Notes: generated by a model not told the origin, from the letters alone. DNA of 64,000 bases from Planctomycetota bacterium (GCA_016179685.1 JACPCR010000052.1:1-64000), one strand, 5' to 3'. Shown: positions 17,760-27,143, counted from the first letter of the stretch. Made by a program: numbers and translations.

Positions 17760-18821
17760 ATGCGCGAGTCATCTCTGAAATTCCTGAAGGAGCTCCTGGA
17801 GACCCCGAGCCCGTCGGGCTACGAGCAGCCGGTTCAGCGGGTGGTCCGCGCGTGGGCCAAGAAGCATGCGGATGAGGTTCGGACCGATGTGCACGGGAAC
17901 GTGATTGCGGCGTTGAACCCGAAGGGCCGGCCGCGGGTCATGTTGGCGGGCCACTGCGACCAGATCGGGATGATGGTCCAGCACGTGGATGACAAGGGTT
18001 TCATCTTCGTGAATCCGATCGGCGGGCACGACACGATGGTCCTTCTGGGCCAGAACGTGACGGTGTGGGGCGAGGACGGTCCCGTGCACGGCGTCATGGC
18101 GCGCAAACCCATCCACCTGCTGCGCGGCACGAGCGAGGAGGCCAAGCCGCCCAAATTTACGGACCTCTGGGTGGACATCGGCGTCCGAACCAAGGACGAG
18201 GCGCGCCAGTACGTGCAGATTGGCGATCCCGTCACCTTCCGACTGGGCTTCACCGAGCACATCAACCATCGCGCCAGCGCCGTCGGGTTCGATGATAAGA
18301 GCGGCGCGTGGGTGGTCATGGAGGCCCTGCGACTGCTTCAGGGCAAGCGGCTCGACGCGGCGGTCTTCGCCGTCTCCACCGTGCAGGAGGAGTTGGGACT
18401 CCGCGGCGCTCACACGAGCGCGTTCGGGATAGACCCGCAAGTCGGCATAGCCGTGGACGTCACCTTCGCCACGGACCATCCGGGCATGGACCCGAAGGTT
18501 TCTGGCGAGGTGCAGGTGGACGCGGGGCCCGTAATTGCCCGGGGCCCGAACATCAATCCGGTCGTCTGCACGCAGCTTCAGAAGGTGGCCCGGCGACGGA
18601 AGATACCCTACCAGCTCAACGGAGTCTCAAGGCCTACGGGTACCGATGCCAATGCCATCCAAATCTCACGGGCCGGCGTCGCCGCCGGGCTGGTCAGCAT
18701 CCCCAACCGCTACATGCACAGCCCCGTGGAACTGGTCTCCTTGAAGGACCTCGAGCACGCCTCCAGGCTGCTGGCGGAATTCGTCCTGGCGGTGAAGCGG
18801 GACACGGATTTCACCCCTTAG
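17760..18821 (+). CDS. M42 family aminopeptidase
   Basis: 353-residue dinuclear-metal aminopeptidase of family M42 (TET/FrvX-like), a cytoplasmic oligomeric peptide-trimming enzyme. The five metal ligands and the general base are in place: AGHCDQIG, FDDKSG, VQEELGLRG, AVDVTFA and RYMHSPVEL. The PDZ-like insert of about residues 75-160 is present, so length is normal. The gene follows the kinase by ten bases. The hairpin at 18875-18912 after its stop would end this three-gene unit. Confidence 0.92.
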   Translation: MRESSLKFLKELLETPSPSGYEQPVQRVVRAWAKKHADEVRTDVHGNVIAALNPKGRPRVMLAGHCDQIGMMVQHVDDKGFIFVNPIGGHDTMVLLGQNVTVWGEDGPVHGVMARKPIHLLRGTSEEAKPPKFTDLWVDIGVRTKDEARQYVQIGDPVTFRLGFTEHINHRASAVGFDDKSGAWVVMEALRLLQGKRLDAAVFAVSTVQEELGLRGAHTSAFGIDPQVGIAVDVTFATDHPGMDPKVSGEVQVDAGPVIARGPNINPVVCTQLQKVARRRKIPYQLNGVSRPTGTDANAIQISRAGVAAGLVSIPNRYMHSPVELVSLKDLEHASRLLAEFVLAVKRDTDFTP

Positions 18822-18874
18822 TTTTTGTTGCGGGAACGGACTTCCGCCGTTTCATCCACGGAATCTCCATCGGC

Positions 18875-18912
18875 GGTCTGACGGCCGCCCGGCACGGAGA
18901 AGCCGTCAGACC
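18875..18912 (+). terminator. Hairpin after the M42 peptidase gene
   Basis: GGTCTGACGGC at 18875-18885 pairs exactly with GCCGTCAGACC at 18902-18912. It is 54 bases after the stop and is not followed by a clear T-run. Confidence 0.5.
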
Positions 18913-18988
18913 CTGGAAGAGCCGGGAAGAAAATTCTGGGTTCTCTGGCTTCTCGCGGTCTTGGCACGGGCAGACCCGCTCATTTCGA

Positions 18989-19019
18989 TTTAACGCTTTC
19001 TTCATCAGCAATTTACAAT
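18989..19019 (+). promoter_or_regulatory. Putative promoter of the pst operon
   Basis: TTTAAC (18989-18994) and TACAAT (19014-19019) with a 19-base spacer, inside the only AT-rich stretch before pstS. No convincing Pho box was seen. Confidence 0.3.
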
Positions 19020-19081
19020 TCATTGAGAACCTTACTAGGGATGCGACAAGAGGCAAAATCCGGCCTGGAGAATGAAAAAGG

Positions 19082-20014
19082 ATGAACACGAGAAGTAAGG
19101 GGGAAGCACACGGGTCACGGCCCCGGCGAGGGAATCGGGCCCCCGGGTTGGTACTGGCTGTGCTGTGCCTCTCCGGGTGCGGCGTGAGCAGGAAGGCCGT
19201 GATGATCAAGGGCTCGGATACGATGGTCAACCTGGTCATGGCCTGGGCCGAGCAGTTTCGTGCGGACCATTGGGGCGTCCTGGTTGGGGTGACGGGGGGA
19301 GGATCGGGCACGGGGATCGCCGCCCTCATCAACGGGAGCACGGACTTTGCGATGTGTTCACGCGAGATCAAGCCGAAGGAGGTGGAGATGGCGCGGGCCC
19401 GCGGGGTACAGCCCAAGGAATACCTGGTGGCCCTGGATGGCTTGGCCGTGGTCGTGCATCCGGACAATCCCGTGGATGCTCTAACCTTGGAGCAGCTTTC
19501 GGCGATTTTTTCTGGGAAGATTCGGAACTGGAAGGAACTGGGGGGACGGGAAGCTGAGATTGTCGTACTGTCCCGGGAAGTGAACTCGGGGACGCACGTG
19601 TATTTCAAGGAGGCCGTGCTCCAGATGGGGAGGAAGGACCGGCACGACGAATTTGGGGAGGAGGCGCTGCTGCTTCCCTCCTCGCAGGCGATTGCGGATG
19701 AGGTGGCGGGCAACCCGGCGAGCATCGGGTACTACGGCATGGGCTACATCAGCGCGCGCCAGAAGGTGGTCCGGGTAGCTCAGGACAACCGCAGCGGGTA
19801 TTTTGCGCCGACGGCGGAGAACGTGGTGTCGAAGAAGTATCCCATCTCACGGCCGTTGCTGTTTTACACGAATGGCGAGCCGGAGAAGGGAAGCCAGGCT
19901 GCGGAGTTTCTGGGATTCATTTCCAGCGCCCGCGGCCAGGCCATTGTGCTCAAAGAGGATTTCGTGCCGGCGCGCTCGCCGGACGACTCCGCTGCTGAGG
20001 AGAAGGAGCCATGA
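19082..20014 (+). CDS. pstS: Phosphate-binding lipoprotein PstS
   Basis: 310-residue periplasmic phosphate receptor of the Pst importer. The signal peptide ends in a lipobox LSGC (Cys near residue 35), so it is membrane-anchored. Phosphate-site segments are KGSDTMVNLV, GGGSGTGIAAL, the CSREIKPKE region and SREVNSGTHVYFKE, and it ends with the substrate-binding SARGQAIV block. It overlaps pstC by four bases (ATGA). Confidence 0.94.
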   Translation: MNTRSKGEAHGSRPRRGNRAPGLVLAVLCLSGCGVSRKAVMIKGSDTMVNLVMAWAEQFRADHWGVLVGVTGGGSGTGIAALINGSTDFAMCSREIKPKEVEMARARGVQPKEYLVALDGLAVVVHPDNPVDALTLEQLSAIFSGKIRNWKELGGREAEIVVLSREVNSGTHVYFKEAVLQMGRKDRHDEFGEEALLLPSSQAIADEVAGNPASIGYYGMGYISARQKVVRVAQDNRSGYFAPTAENVVSKKYPISRPLLFYTNGEPEKGSQAAEFLGFISSARGQAIVLKEDFVPARSPDDSAAEEKEP

Positions 20015-20886
20015 ATCGCTGGTCCGAGCGGATGATCGAGGCGGCCATCCGGTTCAGCGGTTTCGTCTCCATCGCCTTCGTGGTGATGATATTTTTGTTC
20101 CTCCTCACCGAGGGGCATGCCCTTTTTCGCGTGACGGGCCTGACGGATTTCCTGCTGGGCCGGAACTGGCATCCCATCTCGACCCCTCCTCAATTCGGCA
20201 TTCTGCCTCTGTTGCTGGGCTCCCTGGCGGTGACGGCCGGGGCCTCGATGATGGCCGTTCCCCTCGGCATCGGCACTGCGGTCTTCATCGCGGAGGTGGC
20301 CCCCAAACGGCTGGCAGGCATCCTGAAGGTCGGTGTCGAATTGATCGCCGCCATCCCGAGCGTGGTCATCGGCTTCGTGGGCATGGTGCTCGTCGCCCCG
20401 GTGGTCCGGGAATTCTTCAGCCTCCCGGTCGGCCTGACCGCCTTCACCGGCTCCCTGATGCTGGCGCTGATGTCGATGCCGACGATGGTCAGCATTGCGG
20501 AGGATGCGATCCATGCGGTGCCGAGGCAGTACAAGGAAGCGGCGCTGGCCATGGGTGCGACGCGCTGGCAGGCCATCTACCGCGTGATCCTGCCTGCGGC
20601 CCGGCCCGGCATCCTGGCGGCCGTCATGCTGGGCATCGGCCGGGTGGTCGGCGAAACCATGGCCGTGATGATGTGCACCGGCGGGGCCGTCGCCATCCCT
20701 TCCACGCTGCTCCAGCCGGTGCGGACCATGACCGCGACGATCGCTGCTGAGATGGGTGAGACGGTCCGCGGCAGTCCCCATTACAACGCGCTTTTCGCCA
20801 TCGGCATCGTCCTGTTCCTGATCACCTTGATCATCAATGTGACGGCCGATCTGGTCATCCACCGGGGCCGGAGGGACAGCCCATGA
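20011..20886 (+). CDS. pstC: Phosphate ABC transporter permease PstC
   Basis: 291-residue inner-membrane permease with six predicted helices. The first is about residues 12-33. The EAA coupling loop is in EAALAMGATRWQAIYRVILPAARPG, near residues 176-200 (quoted here in two parts: EAALAMGATRW and IYRVILPAARPG). VVGETMAVMM in the last third matches PstC. It overlaps both neighbours by four bases. Confidence 0.93.
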   Translation: MNRWSERMIEAAIRFSGFVSIAFVVMIFLFLLTEGHALFRVTGLTDFLLGRNWHPISTPPQFGILPLLLGSLAVTAGASMMAVPLGIGTAVFIAEVAPKRLAGILKVGVELIAAIPSVVIGFVGMVLVAPVVREFFSLPVGLTAFTGSLMLALMSMPTMVSIAEDAIHAVPRQYKEAALAMGATRWQAIYRVILPAARPGILAAVMLGIGRVVGETMAVMMCTGGAVAIPSTLLQPVRTMTATIAAEMGETVRGSPHYNALFAIGIVLFLITLIINVTADLVIHRGRRDSP

Positions 20887-21728
20887 GCGCGCGCCATGCC
20901 CAAACGATAGCTTTCGCCCTGCTGGCCCTCTCGACCCTTCTCGTCGTCCTGCCCGCGCTGTTCATGGTCTTCTTTCTGGTGAGGAACGGCCTGCCCGCCC
21001 TGAGCGCCGAGTTCCTGCTTGGAGAACCGAAGGACGGGATGAGAGCGGGCGGCATATTCCCTGCCATCGTGGGGTCCTTCTGCCTGGTCGTCGGGGCCAT
21101 CACGGTCTCCGTGCCGATCGGCGTACTGACCGCCATCTACCTTTCCGAGTACTCGAGCGATAGCGCCTTCACGCGGCTCGTGCGCCTGGCCATTCTCAAC
21201 CTGGCGGGCGTGCCTTCCGTCGTCTATGGGCTCTTCGGCATGGGTCTGTTCGTCTACTTCCTGGGGTTCGGCCAGTCCATCATGGCCGGCGCCCTGACCC
21301 TCTCCATCATGAACCTGCCCGTGATCATCACGGCCACGCGGGAGGCGCTCCAGAGCGTCCCGCCGTCGTTCCGGGAAGTCAGCCTGGCCCTGGGGGCCAC
21401 CCGGTGGCAGACCGTTCGTTACGCGGTGCTGCCCAATGCGATTCCTGGGATTCTGACCGGCGTGATCCTGGAGGTGAGCCGGGCGGCGGGCGAAACGGCC
21501 CCGATTCTCTTCACGGTGGCGGCCTTCTACCTACCGGGACTTCCACAGTCGGTGTTCGATCCCGTCATGGCGTTGCCCTACCATCTCTACTCGATCTCGA
21601 CGCAGGTGCCGAACATCAGCGCCGGAATGCGGTACGGGACGGCGTTGACTCTGGTCGGCCTGGTGCTGAGCGTCAATGTTGTAGCTATCTTCTTACGGGC
21701 GCATTTGCGCAGGAAGCGGCGATGGTAG
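20883..21728 (+). CDS. pstA: Phosphate ABC transporter permease PstA
   Basis: 281-residue permease partner of PstC with six helices. Family segments are YLSEYS, VPSVVYGLFGMGLFV, the EAA loop (SLALGATRWQTV, RYAVLPNAIPG) and RAAGETAPILFT. The stop (TAG at 21726-21728) lies inside the start region of the first ATPase gene. Confidence 0.93.
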   Translation: MSARHAQTIAFALLALSTLLVVLPALFMVFFLVRNGLPALSAEFLLGEPKDGMRAGGIFPAIVGSFCLVVGAITVSVPIGVLTAIYLSEYSSDSAFTRLVRLAILNLAGVPSVVYGLFGMGLFVYFLGFGQSIMAGALTLSIMNLPVIITATREALQSVPPSFREVSLALGATRWQTVRYAVLPNAIPGILTGVILEVSRAAGETAPILFTVAAFYLPGLPQSVFDPVMALPYHLYSISTQVPNISAGMRYGTALTLVGLVLSVNVVAIFLRAHLRRKRRW

Positions 21729-22495
21729 CAGCACAGCCCGACATCCGGCCGAAAATCCGATCGGAGGAATGGAGTGTCTGGTACGGGGAACGCCAGGTTC
21801 TGAGGTCGGTCACCCTCGGCGTGCGGGCGAACGAAATTCTGAGCATCATCGGGCCGGCCAACAGCGGGAAAACGACTTTTCTCAGGTCTTTGAACCGCCT
21901 GATCGATGTGGCCCGCGGCGTGCGGACGTCGGGGCGTCTGTACCTGGACGAAGAGGACATCCGTGAGGCCCGTGAGGTCGAGGCTCTGCGGAAGCGCGTG
22001 GGCATGGTACTGGCGCTGCCAGCCCCTCTCAATCTGAGCGTATTCGAGAACGTGGCGTATGGCCCTCGCCGCCACCACATCGGCGAGCGCGCCCGACTCG
22101 AGGAAATCGTGGAAAAAAGCCTGCGCGCCGCGTACCTGTGGGATGAGGTGAAGGACCGGCTTCACGTGTCCGGTTTCGCCCTCTCGGGGGGCCAGCAGCA
22201 GCGCCTCTGCATCGCGCGGACCTTGGCCGTCGAGCCGGAGGTGATCCTTTTCGATGAGCCCTGTTCGGGCCTGGACCCGATTTCGACTGCTCGGGTGGAA
22301 GAGGCGATGATCGGATTGAAGAAAAAATACACCCAAGTCCTCGTCACCAACAACAACATGCAAGCGGCGCGGGTGGGGGATCGGACCGCATTCTTCCTCA
22401 TGGGGGAGCTGATCGAGCTCGGGGAGACTCGGGCGATCTTTACGGCCCCGAAAAACCAGAAGACCGAGGGGTATCTCTCCGGGAGGTTCGGATGA
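21722..22495 (+). CDS. pstB: PstB-type ATPase 1, degenerate Q- and H-loops
   Basis: 257-residue ABC ATPase starting at ATG 21722, which overlaps pstA. Present: A-loop Tyr21, Walker [10 protein letters not shown] (44-52), intact signature LSGGQQQR, and Walker [14 protein letters not shown] with catalytic Glu. Altered: the Q-loop, which in PstB reads VFQKPNPFP, is VLALPAPLN here, so the Gln is Ala98. The switch histidine of VTHNMQ is Asn210 (VTNNNMQ). This subunit would bind ATP but should be poor at hydrolysis in its own site, while offering a good signature motif to a partner. The next gene encodes a second ATPase with the opposite defect. A four-base overlap joins them. Confidence 0.9.
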   Translation: MVAAQPDIRPKIRSEEWSVWYGERQVLRSVTLGVRANEILSIIGPANSGKTTFLRSLNRLIDVARGVRTSGRLYLDEEDIREAREVEALRKRVGMVLALPAPLNLSVFENVAYGPRRHHIGERARLEEIVEKSLRAAYLWDEVKDRLHVSGFALSGGQQQRLCIARTLAVEPEVILFDEPCSGLDPISTARVEEAMIGLKKKYTQVLVTNNNMQAARVGDRTAFFLMGELIELGETRAIFTAPKNQKTEGYLSGRFG

Positions 22496-23364
22496 ACGAG
22501 GGGAATGCCGGAAAGCCTCCCGGGGCAATGGCCGGACCGCCACGGCGGACGGTGACCGCGTTGGAGGCCGCGGAAAGAGTGTCCGGTCCGACGCCGCTGG
22601 CTGAGGCGCCTGAGACGATCGTCGAGGTCCGGAATTTCAATCTCTATTACGGCGCGTTCCAGGCCTTGAAGAACATCAACGTGAAGATCGTGCGCCGGGC
22701 CATCACGGCCATCATCGGACCCTCCGGTTGCGGAAAGTCCACGCTGCTGAGGTCGGTGAACCGCATGAACGACCTGGTGCCGGGAGTGAAGACGGCGGGG
22801 CAGATTCTGGTGGACGGCGAGGATATCCACGGCCTCGGGGCCGAACCCGTGGCCTTGCGCAAAAAAGTCGGTATGGTATTCCAGCGTCCCAATCCCTTCC
22901 CGCTCTCGGTGTTCGAGAACATGGCCTTTGGGCCAAGAATCCACGGGACGTTCCGGAAATCGGAAATCCACGAAGCGGTGGAGCGAGGCCTTCGCGCGGT
23001 GCTGCTATGGGACGAGCTGAAAGACCGGCTGAAGGCCTCGGCCCTCTCGCTTTCTCTCGAGCAGCAGCAGCGCCTCTGCATTGCGCGGCTTCTGCCCGTC
23101 AAACCGGAACTTCTGCTCATGGACGAGCCCTGTTCGGCGCTGGACCCTCTGGCGACGGAGCGCGTCGAGGAGTTGATGCAGGAAATGAAGGAGAATTACA
23201 GCATCGTCGTCGTAACGCATAATATGCAGCAGGCATCCCGCGTCTCGGACCACACGGGCTTCATGCTGCTGGGTGAACTTGTGGAATTCGGCGAGACCCG
23301 TGAAATCTTCACGCATCCGCACGACCACCGTACCGAGGATTACATCACGGGCCGGTTCGGGTAG
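22492..23364 (+). CDS. pstB: PstB-type ATPase 2, degenerate signature motif
   Basis: 290-residue ABC ATPase with a 45-residue N-terminal extension. Walker [11 protein letters not shown]-loop [11 protein letters not shown], Walker [14 protein letters not shown] and switch VTHNMQQAS are all canonical for PstB. Only the signature is broken: LSGGQ is replaced by LSLEQ (residues 187-191), removing both glycines that contact ATP. It therefore has a good catalytic half-site but a bad signature, the reverse of the preceding gene. Together they could form a heterodimer with one consensus and one degenerate site. It ends with [10 protein letters not shown] as PstB does. Confidence 0.92.
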   Translation: MNEGNAGKPPGAMAGPPRRTVTALEAAERVSGPTPLAEAPETIVEVRNFNLYYGAFQALKNINVKIVRRAITAIIGPSGCGKSTLLRSVNRMNDLVPGVKTAGQILVDGEDIHGLGAEPVALRKKVGMVFQRPNPFPLSVFENMAFGPRIHGTFRKSEIHEAVERGLRAVLLWDELKDRLKASALSLSLEQQQRLCIARLLPVKPELLLMDEPCSALDPLATERVEELMQEMKENYSIVVVTHNMQQASRVSDHTGFMLLGELVEFGETREIFTHPHDHRTEDYITGRFG

Positions 23365-23483
23365 TAGACGACTTCGCAAGTGCATCCGCACTGCCGAAGA
23401 CGTGGACTCTGGACATCGGTCGAGCACGCCAGTGGGGGAAGCGCCTCGGATTCCGGTGAGACGTGCGAGGAGGGAGCAGAAGC

Positions 23484-24170
23484 ATGAGCACTCATCTTGA
23501 GCGGGACCTCAACCAGTTGAAGCGCAATCTCCTGGAGATGGGCCAGATGGTCGAGACGGCCATCACCCAGGCCCTCGAGGCCCTGGTCCAGAGGAAAGCG
23601 GGAATTGCCGAGGAGGTCATCACCCGGGACGACCTCGTGGACCAGCGGGAGATTGCCATCGAGGAGGAGTGTCTAAAAATCCTGGCCTTGCATCAGCCGG
23701 TGGCGGCGGACCTGCGTTTCCTGGTTGCTGTGATGAAGATCAACAACGATCTGGAGCGCATGGCGGACCACGCCGTGGATATCGCTGAACGGGCCATCTC
23801 CCTCCTCTACTACGATGACGTTCCGCTCAAGAATGAGCTCCAGGCCATGGCCGTCGAGACCAACACCATGGTCCGGAGCAGCCTGACCAGCCTCGTGAAC
23901 AACGACGTCGATATCGCCCGACGCGTCATCGAGCATGACGAGGTCGTGGATGGACTCAACCGCCAGATCATCAGCGAGGTGCGGGAGGGGATGCGGTCCC
24001 AGCCGGAGGTTGTGGACCCGGGCAGCCACGTTCTGAACATTGCGCACCACATCGAGCGGGTGGCGGACCTCTCCACCAATATCGCACAAGACGTGCTCTA
24101 CGTGGTCGAGGGAAAGATCGTGCGGCACGAGCGGAGACCGGTCGATCGTCCTGCCGGCCCCAAATCTTAG
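23484..24170 (+). CDS. phoU: Phosphate transport regulator PhoU
   Basis: 228-residue PhoU with two three-helix repeats. The metal-cluster motifs are ILALHQPVAADLRFLVAV, NNDLERMADHAVDIAE in repeat one and NIAHHIERVADLSTNIAQD in repeat two. PhoU links Pst transport to PhoR/PhoB control and limits phosphate uptake. Start ATG 23484 follows GAGGAGG at a good distance. No phoR/phoB pair is in the window. Confidence 0.94.
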   Translation: MSTHLERDLNQLKRNLLEMGQMVETAITQALEALVQRKAGIAEEVITRDDLVDQREIAIEEECLKILALHQPVAADLRFLVAVMKINNDLERMADHAVDIAERAISLLYYDDVPLKNELQAMAVETNTMVRSSLTSLVNNDVDIARRVIEHDEVVDGLNRQIISEVREGMRSQPEVVDPGSHVLNIAHHIERVADLSTNIAQDVLYVVEGKIVRHERRPVDRPAGPKS

Positions 24171-24221
24171 CGAAGAGGCTTTGCTTCGCAGAGCCGCCGT
24201 TTCTCAGGGAAAAAAAGGTTG

Positions 24222-25256
24222 ATGAAGATCGCTCTCATTGAAGCGGGACATTGGCATGCGCCTCTGTACGGCCAGGCGCTCATCCAGAGCGGGGTCACGG
24301 TGTGCGCGGTCAGCGATCAAGACCCTGCCGCGTCGGAACGCGTCGCGCAGAAATTCGGATGCCCGAGCTACCCTTCACCCGAGGCCCTGGTGGAGAAAGA
24401 AGGGCCCGATCTTCTCTTCGCATTCGGCGTCCATGACGAGATGCCGGGCCTCGCACTGAGACTGGTCGAGATCGGAGTCCCTTTCGTCATGGAGAAGCCG
24501 ATGGGACTCCGATGGAAGGATGTCCTCCGCGTGGCCGAGGCCGTGGAAGCACGAGGCCTCTATGCCGGCGTGGACCTGGTCTCCCGCTGCTATCGGCTGA
24601 TGGAGCGGCTGGCCGCACTGCGGGCCGCCCGAGAATTGGGACAAGTCAACGTGTTTTATCACCGGCTTCTCGCCGGCGATCCCCTGCGCTATGCGCAATG
24701 GGGCGTGCCCTGGGTCATCCAGAAAACCCGGTCCGGCGGAGGCTGCCTGTACAACTTCGGGCCCCACGTGCTCGATCTCTTCATGCTCCTCACCGGTGAA
24801 CCCATCGAGTCGGTCTACTGCCTGACCTCGACCGCGGTGCATCGCCTCGAGGTGGAGGAATACGCTGCCATCACTGCCCGGACGCCGTCCGGAGCGATTG
24901 GCAATCTCGAGGTGGGTTACCTGTGTCCCGGGGGCGGGTACGAGCGCGCCTACAGCGTTTCGACCACGAGATTGCTCGTCTCCACGTCCAATCCGAACGG
25001 CGGAGTGATCCAGTACCGCGACGGGCGGACGGAATCGCTCGGTGATGAGGCGGTGGACTGGGCGCTCCTCTACGTCCGGGAGACGTTGCGGCGCTTCCAG
25101 AACGGAGAAGCGCCGGTGGCCACGATCCGAGACATGGCCAGGGCGCTCCAGGCGGTCAATGCGGCCGAAGAGTCCTCTGCAACCGGTCAGGTGGTTCGGC
25201 TGGCCGAGTCGCCGCAGCTTCAGGCCAAGCTCCGGGGAGCTTGCGGCCCCTTCTAG
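24222..25256 (+). CDS. Gfo/Idh/MocA-family oxidoreductase
   Basis: 344-residue NAD(P)-dependent oxidoreductase, probably acting on a sugar or cyclitol. The N-terminal Rossmann fold starts KIALIEAGHWHA; EKPMG near residue 92 holds the catalytic lysine; GGGCLYNFGPHVLDL near 185 matches the family GG-xxxDxGxHxxD site. The usual GxGxxG is GHWHAP here, so the nucleotide loop is unusual. ATG 24222 is used instead of the TTG three bases earlier. The gene follows phoU by 51 bases but is probably unrelated to phosphate. Confidence 0.85.
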   Translation: MKIALIEAGHWHAPLYGQALIQSGVTVCAVSDQDPAASERVAQKFGCPSYPSPEALVEKEGPDLLFAFGVHDEMPGLALRLVEIGVPFVMEKPMGLRWKDVLRVAEAVEARGLYAGVDLVSRCYRLMERLAALRAARELGQVNVFYHRLLAGDPLRYAQWGVPWVIQKTRSGGGCLYNFGPHVLDLFMLLTGEPIESVYCLTSTAVHRLEVEEYAAITARTPSGAIGNLEVGYLCPGGGYERAYSVSTTRLLVSTSNPNGGVIQYRDGRTESLGDEAVDWALLYVRETLRRFQNGEAPVATIRDMARALQAVNAAEESSATGQVVRLAESPQLQAKLRGACGPF

Positions 25257-25384
25257 GCCCTGGCGGTCCCTGGCGGGACAACGGCGGCCGAAGAAGGTAT
25301 ACTGGAGTTCCAGGAGACGGAATGGCCGCTGCATCTCCGTCCCCGGAAAACAGAAGCGTACTGGTTTTTCTTTTTCATTTTTCG

Positions 25385-26353
25385 ATGGGGGCAGCCGTGA
25401 GCACGGCGGAAATGACGGCTCAGAGAACTCTCGAGGTTGTCGTGGCGAGCAGCGCGGGCACGTGCTTCGGCGTTGAGGCGGCCATCGATATCGCCGAGCA
25501 GCAGAAGAAGCCCATCCTCGGCCCCCTCGTGCATAACCCGCAGATCGTGGCGGACCTGGGCTCCCAGGGCATTCCCATCCTCGAGCGCTACCAGTCCCTG
25601 CCCAGCCTGAAAGCCCAGGGTTTCAGCGAGGTCATTATCACCGCCCACGGCTATCCCAAACAGCTCAAGCAGCAACTCGTCGCTCACGGCATCCGTTTCC
25701 ACGACGCGACATGCCCGGTGCTCCTCAAGTGGGTCTATCGGAAGATCGAGCGGTTCGAAAAAGAGGGCTACCACATCATCCTGGTCGGGAATCCGAAGCA
25801 CGCCGAGATCATTGCAAGCCGGAGCTACTCGGAGCGCATCAGCGTCGTGTACTCGGAAGAGGAGATTGACGGCCTGCCGGACAATCTGGGCAAGACGGTG
25901 GCGATCTGTCAGACCACGATCACCCGGGAGAAGTTCCAGAAGCTTGTGGATTACATCCGGAAGACGAAGTACCCCGATCTGAGGGCGGTGGATACCCGCT
26001 GCAAGCCGGTGAAGAACCAGCAGGAGGCGGTGGAAAGCCTGGCCCAGTGGGTGGACGCCATGCTGGTCATCGGCGGCTTCGACTCGAGCAACACGACGAA
26101 TCTCGCCCGGCTGGCGGCGAACTTTCTTCCGGAGACCACCTATCACATCGACTCGCCGGCGATGATCAAGGTCGATTGGCTGAAGGGCATCCGCTACCTG
26201 GGAATCGCGGCGGGCACCTCGACCCCGAAGAGCCAGATCGAGGACGTGAAGAAGCGGGTGGCGGAGCTGTTCCGCGGTACGGTGCTGTTCCGCGTGGAGA
26301 AGGAAGACGGCGATCCGATGGATTTTGAGGAGGAAGCCAGGATCGAGATGTAG
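25385..26353 (+). CDS. ispH: 4-hydroxy-3-methylbut-2-enyl diphosphate reductase
   Basis: About 322 residues; last enzyme of the MEP isoprenoid pathway, with a [4Fe-4S] cluster. The three cluster cysteines are in GTCFGVEAAI, HDATCPVL and VDTRCKPVK. Substrate residues are in THGYPK-like ITAHGYPK, CQTTITREKF, FDSSNTTNLARL and AAGTSTP. Three in-frame starts are possible: ATG 25385, GTG 25397 (with a GGGGG stretch upstream) and ATG 25412; all leave the fold intact. The extended form upstream is unlikely. Repeat D1 begins three bases after the stop. Confidence 0.92.
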   Translation: MGAAVSTAEMTAQRTLEVVVASSAGTCFGVEAAIDIAEQQKKPILGPLVHNPQIVADLGSQGIPILERYQSLPSLKAQGFSEVIITAHGYPKQLKQQLVAHGIRFHDATCPVLLKWVYRKIERFEKEGYHIILVGNPKHAEIIASRSYSERISVVYSEEEIDGLPDNLGKTVAICQTTITREKFQKLVDYIRKTKYPDLRAVDTRCKPVKNQQEAVESLAQWVDAMLVIGGFDSSNTTNLARLAANFLPETTYHIDSPAMIKVDWLKGIRYLGIAAGTSTPKSQIEDVKKRVAELFRGTVLFRVEKEDGDPMDFEEEARIEM

Positions 26354-26355
26354 TT

Positions 26356-26427
26356 GCCGAAGCGCTGCCTCAGACCGACCCGTGGTGCTCGAGCGATTCG
26401 AACCGAACGGGAATGCGGCAAGCGCTT
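26356..26427 (+). repeat. Post-stop repeat family D, copy D1
   Basis: About 72 bases bounded by CGAAGCGCTGCC and GGCAAGCGCTTC, which can pair. The inside shares GCCTCAGACCGACCCGTG, then CGAACCGAA, with copy D2 (27041-27116). Both copies begin within five bases of a stop codon in the same operon and same direction. Confidence 0.7.
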
Positions 26428-26481
26428 CACTCCTGGGTTGGCGGTTCTGCGGACGGCTGCTCAATCCTGAGAACCTGCGCC

Positions 26482-27036
26482 ATGAGGAGTTCTCGGAAGG
26501 TCATTCTGGGCATCGTCGCCATGGCTTCTTGCTGGCTGGCCACGGCCCTGGTGCTTCACTGGGTCGAGCCGGAGCCTTTGACGGCTGACCAAATCCTGGC
26601 GAAGGCGGACTGGAAGCCGGAGGAGCTTGCGGCGGCCCTGGGGTCCGCCACACTCGAGAGCGAATCGTTCGAGAAACGCCGGGCCGTCCTGGAGCATGTC
26701 CGCAGCCATCTCGAAAAGCTGCCCGCTCCACGCCGGCAGGAGATCGTGCGGGCGATCACCGCCCAGCGGCTGGAGCGATTCCGGCAGCACTGGAATCGAC
26801 TCAGCTCCGGGGAGCAGAAGAAGCTGGTCGAGGAGCGTCTCGAGGAGCTTCGGGAGCGGGGCCGGAACGCCACGCCTGAGGAACGCGAGCGGGCCAAGGA
26901 GCGCCTGCAGAGCCCGGAGGGGCAACAGTTCATCAAGTCGGCCATGGAACAGTTCGAACAGGCGCTCAATGCAGACGAACGGGCGGCCCTGACCCCTCTG
27001 GTTCGGGAGTGGCTATCGCAGATGGAGTCGCTGTGA
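26482..27036 (+). CDS. Small membrane-anchored helical protein
   Basis: 184 residues from ATG 26482: an N-terminal membrane helix (VILGIVAMASCWLATALVL) followed by a highly charged Arg/Glu-rich helical region of about residues 70-170 likely to form coiled coil. No domain recognised. Starting earlier at 26413 would add residues encoded by repeat D1 and its flank, so 26482 is preferred. It lies between ispH and the pilin-like gene, flanked by two copies of repeat D. Confidence 0.6.
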   Translation: MRSSRKVILGIVAMASCWLATALVLHWVEPEPLTADQILAKADWKPEELAAALGSATLESESFEKRRAVLEHVRSHLEKLPAPRRQEIVRAITAQRLERFRQHWNRLSSGEQKKLVEERLEELRERGRNATPEERERAKERLQSPEGQQFIKSAMEQFEQALNADERAALTPLVREWLSQMESL

Positions 27037-27040
27037 ACTT

Positions 27041-27116
27041 AGCGAAACGTTGCCTCAAACCGACCCGTGAGCCTCTGGCGACCAGAACCGAAATAGGGTA
27101 CGGCAAGCGCTTCGCC
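27041..27116 (+). repeat. Post-stop repeat family D, copy D2
   Basis: Begins GCGAAACGTTGCCTCAAACC four bases after a stop codon and ends GGCAAGCGCTTCGCC. Its terminal arms pair as GCGAAxCGxTTGCC. It is about 75 percent identical to D1 by eye. Confidence 0.7.
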
Positions 27117-27143
27117 AAAAAGCACTCGATTTTGGAGGTGCGG

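Noticed and set aside
18822-19081. Pho box upstream of pstS
   Set aside because: No pair of CTGTCAT-like direct repeats at 11-base spacing was found.
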